Of a DNA stretch of 64,000 bases, positions 63,547 through 64,000 are shown one piece after another. The stretch covers positions 124,001 through 188,000 of the forward strand of contig NAJO01000051.1 in the NCBI GenBank assembly GCA_002077065.1, given 5' to 3'. The translations under genes and the position numbers were made by a program. Below the pieces are notes generated by a model. It saw only the letters and a list, made by a program, of their open reading frames with translations. It searched no databases and was not told the origin of the DNA. The stretch comes from Cryoendolithus antarcticus (Eukaryota; Ascomycota; Dothideomycetes; Cladosporiales; Cladosporiaceae). Position 1 is the stretch's first letter. The number at the start of each line of letters is the position of its first letter.

Positions 63547-64000
63547 ATGGCGAGACTCAAGCTTAACGGGTTCCAGCGGGCGCTGGTGGCCCTGCTCGCG
63601 GCATTAGCACTTTGCCTCCTGACTGGACCGATTACGTTTAGAGACTTATACCAAGGGAGCGACACAAACGAAGAAGCTTCACTCTCACTCTACTCCGCCT
63701 TCGCGAGATCGAAGACGCCTGCTCAGGCCCTTCGTAGAGCCGACAACAGCGGGTCCGAAGACAGCAACTCCGACGAAGATGAGACCGAATTGCCCGCGCC
63801 CGTCGAGTTCAAGCTTACGGAAGAGGAGAAGACGACAGCTTACCACGACTATGGCTGCCGCGGGGCGAAATTACTAGGTATTCTTCGCGATTCCGCCAAA
63901 CACACACCATCCTCGTGGATTCATTTTTCGGGTATCAGTTCCTGGGGCTGGAGAATCAATGCAGAGTCGACAGCCCAGGGCGCACCCGTGCGCGAGTACG
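63547..64000 (+). CDS. 5' part of a type II membrane protein, unknown function (runs off the window)
   Basis: Begins at ATG 63547 and is open to the end in one frame or by splicing. MARLKLNGFQRALVALLAAL and the following residues form a short basic cytosolic stub plus one signal-anchor helix (about 12-30), so the rest is luminal or extracellular. An acidic linker (SEDSNSDEDETELPAP) and FKLTEEEKTTAYHDYGCRG follow. At 63896 a possible donor (G-GTATTC) could splice to AG at 63981 and give AKLLESTAQGAPVREY. Otherwise the frame simply continues. Family not recognised; the short anchor with a luminal domain recalls Golgi or ER enzymes of fungi, but this is only an impression. Confidence 0.55.
   Translation, partial: MARLKLNGFQRALVALLAALALCLLTGPITFRDLYQGSDTNEEASLSLYSAFARSKTPAQALRRADNSGSEDSNSDEDETELPAPVEFKLTEEEKTTAYHDYGCRGAKLLGILRDSAKHTPSSWIHFSGISSWGWRINAESTAQGAPVREY

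Overview
The window is nuclear DNA from a filamentous ascomycete. The genes are densely packed on both strands and mostly carry few, short introns (roughly 50-110 bp, GT...AG, with donors such as GTAAGT or GTATGT). The proteins are typical of Pezizomycotina, for example a SIN3 with three PAH domains, a large SNT2, a tandem-bromodomain RSC4 and a KEX2 with a long acidic tail. A Dothideomycete is my best guess, but that is inference. No tRNA, rRNA, transposon, CRISPR or viral element was found.

Layout. 1-5.6 kb: the 3' end of a KRE33/NAT10-type RNA cytidine acetyltransferase, then a divergent pair of mitochondrial genes (NDUFAF7-type methyltransferase and MSH1). 5.7-12.1 kb: one very large secreted gene of about 2,085 codons. 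It combines a GH16 glucanase domain with six Cys-rich PAN/Apple-like modules, Ser/Thr mucin stretches and Gly-rich tandem repeats. 12.8-17.4 kb: the Kex2 processing protease and the farnesylated Hsp40 Ydj1, which has a perfect heat-shock element upstream. 18-23.6 kb: three poorly known genes, one a multi-exon gene not visible as a single ORF. 24-27.6 kb: a membrane-anchored cysteine-synthase-like enzyme, HEM12 and FCY1. 28-34 kb: SIN3, with a 1-kb intron that holds a long ORF in frame with the downstream exon. 35.7-41.3 kb: a WD40 protein, a PTC7-like phosphatase and SEC20. 41.6-50.5 kb: RSC4, a hypothetical gene, a FAS1-domain protein, FAN1 and DUS2. 51.9-64 kb: SNT2, an AIG2/GGCT-like protein with a small upstream ORF, a MATE transporter, the three-exon CKS1, and the 5' end of a type II membrane protein that runs off the window.

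The genes form no pathway cluster. This is ordinary housekeeping chromosome: chromatin regulation (SIN3, RSC4, SNT2), DNA repair (MSH1, FAN1), RNA modification (KRE33, DUS2), mitochondrial upkeep, secretion (KEX2, SEC20) and metabolism (HEM12, FCY1). The least ordinary items are the GH16-PAN mucin-like protein, whose C-terminus carries candidate Kex2 sites, and the ORF inside the SIN3 intron.
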